DNA from: an uncultured Ruminococcus sp.
Lineage (GTDB): Bacteria > Bacillota > Clostridia > Oscillospirales > CAG-272
Reading direction: 5' to 3'
Assembly: GCA_902803255.1 (NCBI GenBank)
Contig: CADCPG010000191.1
Location: 1 to 9,026 of the forward strand
DNA length: 9,026 nucleotides
Shown here: piece after piece, positions 6,195 to 9,026 of the stretch
How the letters are laid out: each line of letters begins with the position of its first letter
Numbering within the stretch: the stretch's first letter is position 1
Made by a program: the position numbers and the translations under genes
The notes under the pieces: model-generated
Database searches by the model: none
Told to the model about the DNA's origin: nothing
What the model saw: only the letters and a program-made list of their open reading frames with translations

Positions 6195-7784
6195 ATGGTA
6201 CCGGAATCAGATATCACCTGCAGAAACATATTCATCGAATCGATGTTCAAAGCCGCCGAAACGACGCCCCGCAAAGCGGCTTTTTCCGAATTCGGAGGAG
6301 TATCGCACAGCTGGAGCGAATTCGCGGAAAGAGTCTCCAGCATAGCGCTGACGATCGCGCACGCCGACCCGGACGGCGGGGCCTCCGACAGGCCACTCGC
6401 CATTCTGACCGACCGCGGGGTGCTCTCGGCGGAAGCGATATTCGGAGCTATGGCCGCCGGCCGCTGGTACACCGCCGTCGATTCCGGACTGCCGCCCGAG
6501 CGCATCGCGGCAATGGTGGGTATATGCTCCCCCTCGGCCGTCGTCTGCGCGTCTGAGCAGCTCTCCTCATCCGGTTTTTCGCAGCTGCGCGAAATTATCG
6601 GCACGGCATGCCCCGGAACGGTCTTCATCGACCTTGCAGCTGAAAAAGCAGCCGGTGCCGTTACCGGCACAAGAGATTATACACACCGGCCCGATACCGC
6701 TCCGATGTTCGGCATATTCACATCGGGATCGACCGGCGTGCCGAAGCTCGTGGTCAAATCGGGACGCGCCATGGGATCGTTCATCACCGAATACTGCCGC
6801 ACTTTCGGCTTTACGTCAGACGAAGTGTTCGGCAACCAGATCCCGTTTTATTTCGACGCCTCAACGAAGGACCTCTTCGCGACCGCTTTTCTCGGGGCGT
6901 CGTGCGTGATCATACCGCAGTCGGTGTTCTCCTTCCCCGTAAATCTCGTGAAGGTGCTGAACGACTGCCGCGTGACCACCATCGTATGGGTTCCGTCGGC
7001 GCTCTCCTCTGCCGCCCGGTTCAACGTCTTTTCGGTGTCGCGGCCCGAATATCTGAACAACGTACTGTTCGTCGGCGAAAAGATGCCGGTCAAATACCTG
7101 AACGTCTGGAGGAACGCGCTGCCCGGGACGAGATTCGTTAACCTCTACGGTTCGACCGAAGTGGCCGGAAACTCGTGTTACTTCACTGTCTCGCGCGATT
7201 TCGAAGACGGCGACATTCTTCCGGTCGGCATGCCGTTCGACGGAACGCGGATAGTGCTGATCGACCCTGAGACCGGGCTTCCGTCGGACGAGGGCGAGAT
7301 ATGCGTGTCTGGTCCGGGGCTTGCCGACGGATACTACGGTGAGCCCGAAAAGACGGCCGCCGCGTTCCGCGAGCTCGATATCCCGTCGTGCGGAATTCGC
7401 GGCAGGTTCTATTTCAGCGGCGACTTCGGCCGTTACAACGGGCGGGGAGAGCTGGTATGCGTTTCGAGGCGCGACAGCCAGATCAAGCACATGGGACACC
7501 GCATCGAGCTCGGCGACATCGAATCGGTAGCGCTGTCGTCGCCGGCCGTCTCGGAGGCCGTGTGCGTATACAACCAGGACGAGGAAAAGATATACCTTTT
7601 CTTCTCTCCCGCCGCCGGGACCGATTCTTCTGCGGCGCCGAAGGAACTGCGCCGCGAGCTTCTGTCGAAGCTCCCGAAATACATGATACCGCATAAGATC
7701 ACGCTCATGTCCGAACTCCCGCACAACCGGAACGGAAAGGCCGACAGAGCCGCGCTGAAGCTTGCGGCAAAGTCCGGCAGATGA
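6195..7784 (+). CDS. DltA-like amino acid adenylating ligase
   Basis: Stand-alone ANL-family enzyme (529 residues) that would activate an amino acid with ATP and load it onto the carrier at 4242-4490. Core motifs are present: P-loop FTSGSTGVPK (175-184), FYFDAS (218-223) with Asp221 in the place that binds the substrate amino group, NLYGSTE (316-322), YFSGD (407-410 holding the ribose-binding Asp410), the hinge region GHRIELGDIE (434-443) and NRNGK with catalytic Lys515. The text 'VSRRDSQIKHMGHRIELG' resembles a clostridial DltA-like group. Differences from classical DltA are Lys225 where DltA usually has a hydrophobic residue, and Val293 where Bacillus DltA has its D-Ala selectivity Cys. The substrate may therefore not be D-alanine. 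It lies 22 bases after the MBOAT stop, with GGGGG at 6176-6180 as a distant ribosome site. A free NRPS A domain is the main alternative, but the context favours the dlt-like role. Confidence 0.9.
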   Translation: MVPESDITCRNIFIESMFKAAETTPRKAAFSEFGGVSHSWSEFAERVSSIALTIAHADPDGGASDRPLAILTDRGVLSAEAIFGAMAAGRWYTAVDSGLPPERIAAMVGICSPSAVVCASEQLSSSGFSQLREIIGTACPGTVFIDLAAEKAAGAVTGTRDYTHRPDTAPMFGIFTSGSTGVPKLVVKSGRAMGSFITEYCRTFGFTSDEVFGNQIPFYFDASTKDLFATAFLGASCVIIPQSVFSFPVNLVKVLNDCRVTTIVWVPSALSSAARFNVFSVSRPEYLNNVLFVGEKMPVKYLNVWRNALPGTRFVNLYGSTEVAGNSCYFTVSRDFEDGDILPVGMPFDGTRIVLIDPETGLPSDEGEICVSGPGLADGYYGEPEKTAAAFRELDIPSCGIRGRFYFSGDFGRYNGRGELVCVSRRDSQIKHMGHRIELGDIESVALSSPAVSEAVCVYNQDEEKIYLFFSPAAGTDSSAAPKELRRELLSKLPKYMIPHKITLMSELPHNRNGKADRAALKLAAKSGR

Positions 7785-7934
7785 CCGGCACTGCGCACAG
7801 GCAGGCCTGATCATGCCCGGGCAGCGGCATGAGGCGGTAAAAGTCCGCGCCTGAAGATGCCCGCGAATGCCCCTTCAGACCAAGCGTAAAGACATCAAAC
7901 GCACCTTTGCAACGGAGGCACCCGATCCACGCCG
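7785..7934 (+). ncRNA. Structured intercistronic leader ahead of the PLP gene
   Basis: This 150-base spacer has no credible reading frame but three consecutive hairpins: TCATGCC/GGCATGA (7811-7817 with 7826-7832, perfect, 8-base loop); AGGCGG/CCGCGCCT (7832-7837 with 7845-7852, two-base bulge); and CTGAAG/CTTCAG (7851-7856 with 7873-7878). None is followed by a T run, so they are not terminators. After them comes an unstructured A-rich stretch and GGAGG at 7914-7918. It matches no riboswitch I know. Stem-loops arise easily in GC-rich DNA, so this is a candidate only. Confidence 0.3.
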
Positions 7935-8939
7935 ATGAAAGAAACACTGTTTTTCGCGGGCGAGAAATACCCGCTGTTAAAAAACGACCCGCAGCTGATA
8001 AAGCTGAAGATGACGCCCGGCGGCCACCCCGTGTGGATGTGGCGCGACGACCCCGGCGACTTCGCCTTCGGCGGAAACAAGGTGCGCTTCTACGAATACC
8101 TGATCCCTAAGATCCTCCGCGAGGCACCCGACGTCCTGCTCACGACCGGCAGTCTCTACTCGAACCACATACGCGTGACGGCCGAGGTGGGGAAACTGCT
8201 CGGCATAGGCGTCGTGCTGCTCATAACGGGCGATGCGCCGGAGGGCGGGACGGCCGCCTACCCAAACGTCGCGGCTGCGGAGCGCCTCGGAGCGGATATC
8301 CGTTATATCGGCGGGTTCGCCGCCCTGCTCAAGGCAAACGGGATAGCCGATGAGATGAGGAGGGAGACGCTGCCGTCGGGACGGGAGAAAAAGGTGTTTT
8401 TCGTTCCGAACGCCGGCCACGCTCCCACGGCCGTCAGAGCATATGCCGAAGTCCTCGCCGGTGCTCTCATGAGGCTCGACGGCTTCGGTGTGCGCCCCGA
8501 ACGCATCTTCCTGCCCACAGCGAGCGGAACGACGCTGGCGGGCCTGCTGTGCGGCTCAGGCGTGCTGTCGTCGATGGGGGTACAGGTACCCTCTGTCACC
8601 GGCTTCGCCGTCGGGAACAGCCCCGCAGGGGCCGTGACGGCCGTGAAGAAGCTGATCAGTCGCGCCTCCGGCTTCATCGACGGCCTGCAAGACTCTCCCG
8701 CTCCCGAAGTGCTGACATACGGAGACTGCGAATACGGGATGCTGTCCGATGAACTGTCGAAGTTCAGGCGGCGCGTAAGCGATGACGAGGGGATCCTCCT
8801 CGACCCCACATACAACACCGTGGCGTTCGCCGGAACGATCGACGCCCTCGAGCACGATCCCGGAGAGTCGCCCGTGCTCTACATCAACACCGGAGGATAC
8901 ACCGGCACACCGGACTGTGCTGTCCGTGACGACGGCTGA
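7935..8939 (+). CDS. PLP-dependent enzyme, ACC deaminase / D-cysteine desulfhydrase family
   Basis: Cytoplasmic fold-type-II pyridoxal-phosphate enzyme of 334 residues, normal length. FGGNKVRFYEYL (45-56) carries the cofactor lysine Lys49, followed by 'TTGSLYSNHIRVTA' (70-83) with the Ser-Asn-His characteristic of this family, a phosphate-binding-type loop ASGTT (196-200), 'LLDPTYN' (288-294) with the conserved Tyr293, and 'YINTGG' (316-321) near the end. Known relatives break D-cysteine to pyruvate, sulfide and ammonia, or open ACC to 2-oxobutyrate; others act on D-amino acids. Two positions look unusual: the phosphate loop is usually Gly-rich (GSGGT-like), and 'DPVYTGK' is more usual where DPTYNTV stands. 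The exact reaction is therefore open. The ATG at 7935 is the only plausible in-frame start, though GGAGG is 16 bases away. It is the last gene before the terminator and probably belongs with the dlt-like module. Confidence 0.85.
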   Translation: MKETLFFAGEKYPLLKNDPQLIKLKMTPGGHPVWMWRDDPGDFAFGGNKVRFYEYLIPKILREAPDVLLTTGSLYSNHIRVTAEVGKLLGIGVVLLITGDAPEGGTAAYPNVAAAERLGADIRYIGGFAALLKANGIADEMRRETLPSGREKKVFFVPNAGHAPTAVRAYAEVLAGALMRLDGFGVRPERIFLPTASGTTLAGLLCGSGVLSSMGVQVPSVTGFAVGNSPAGAVTAVKKLISRASGFIDGLQDSPAPEVLTYGDCEYGMLSDELSKFRRRVSDDEGILLDPTYNTVAFAGTIDALEHDPGESPVLYINTGGYTGTPDCAVRDDG

Positions 8940-8951
8940 TCACGCAGTGCT

Positions 8952-8987
8952 AAACGCGTCCGCCACTCCGGGGCGGACGCGTTTTTT
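8952..8987 (+). terminator. Strong Rho-independent terminator closing the right-hand operon
   Basis: A perfect 13-bp stem (8952-8964 with 8972-8984) and a 7-base loop run into six T (8982-8987). It lies 12 bases past the PLP-enzyme stop codon. This ends the unit that includes the dlt-like genes, so a DltD further downstream would have to be in a separate transcript. Confidence 0.92.
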
Positions 8988-8995
8988 ATTACCTG

Positions 8996-9024
8996 ACTGT
9001 CGTCCTGTGTACTCTGTCCTGTGT
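8996..9024. repeat. Two imperfect tandem copies of a 14-15-base unit
   Basis: ACTGTCGTCCTGTGT (8996-9010) is followed directly by ACTCTGTCCTGTGT (9011-9024); the last nine bases, GTCCTGTGT, are identical. The window ends 2 bases later, so it cannot be seen whether more copies follow. Two copies may be chance. Confidence 0.3.
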
Positions 9025-9026
9025 CC

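Noticed and set aside
6861..7814. 317-codon minus-strand open frame opposite the DltA-like gene
   Set aside because: Arg/Val-rich shadow with no recognisable motif, while the plus strand carries every ANL-family motif.
7811..7832. Terminator between the DltA-like and PLP genes
   Set aside because: The hairpin is perfect, but no T run follows it (GGCGGTAAAAG instead).

Overview
The window comes from a GC-rich bacterium with Gram-positive-style signals: two Cys-anchored lipoproteins, consensus -35/-10 promoters with 17-base spacers, Rho-independent terminators, and an adenylation protein of the DltA type. The protein style (short 'MKKILSLILAALML' lipoprotein leaders and a DltA-like ligase whose wording resembles versions I recall from clostridia) suggests an uncultured Clostridia-type Firmicute. 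That placement is an inference from sequence style.

Left part (about 28-2459, minus strand): a compact three-gene operon for a polar-amino-acid ABC importer, in the order substrate-binding lipoprotein, HisM-type permease, ATPase. It ends in a strong hairpin terminator at 76-105, with a second, apparently bidirectional hairpin at 28-64. Its promoter lies at 2607-2635, overlapped by an inverted repeat that looks like an operator, and it is followed by a leader of about 140 nt.

Middle (2460-2729): a divergent control region. The plus-strand promoter (TTGACA-17-TAAAAT, 2664-2692) drives a solute-binding-type lipoprotein gene (2730-4196). No transporter permease of its own is in view.

Right part (4242-8939, plus strand): the most interesting block. 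It is a dlt-like aminoacylation module in the order carrier protein (DltC-like), membrane O-acyltransferase (MBOAT, DltB/AlgI-like) and adenylating ligase (DltA-like). A fold-type-II PLP enzyme of the ACC deaminase/D-cysteine desulfhydrase family follows, and a strong terminator closes the block at 8952-8987. By homology, the ligase would activate an amino acid and load it on Ser39 of the carrier through phosphopantetheine, and the MBOAT would pass it across the membrane to an extracellular acceptor. Canonical dlt loci run A-B-C-D and carry a DltD. Here the order is C-B-A, no DltD or SGNH partner is visible, and a PLP enzyme sits at the end. The MBOAT carries a C-terminal Phe-Ile-Tyr resembling the DltX tail. 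The ligase pocket differs from classical DltA, with Lys at the position equivalent to GrsA 239 and Val where DltA has its selectivity Cys. The working idea is a surface aminoacylation pathway with a non-standard amino acid, whose donor may be made or policed by the PLP enzyme and perhaps imported by the divergent transporter. The module is read from sequence. The substrate, the acceptor and the link to the transporter are inference.

No tRNA, rRNA, CRISPR array or mobile element was seen. No gene-free stretch exceeds 300 bases.
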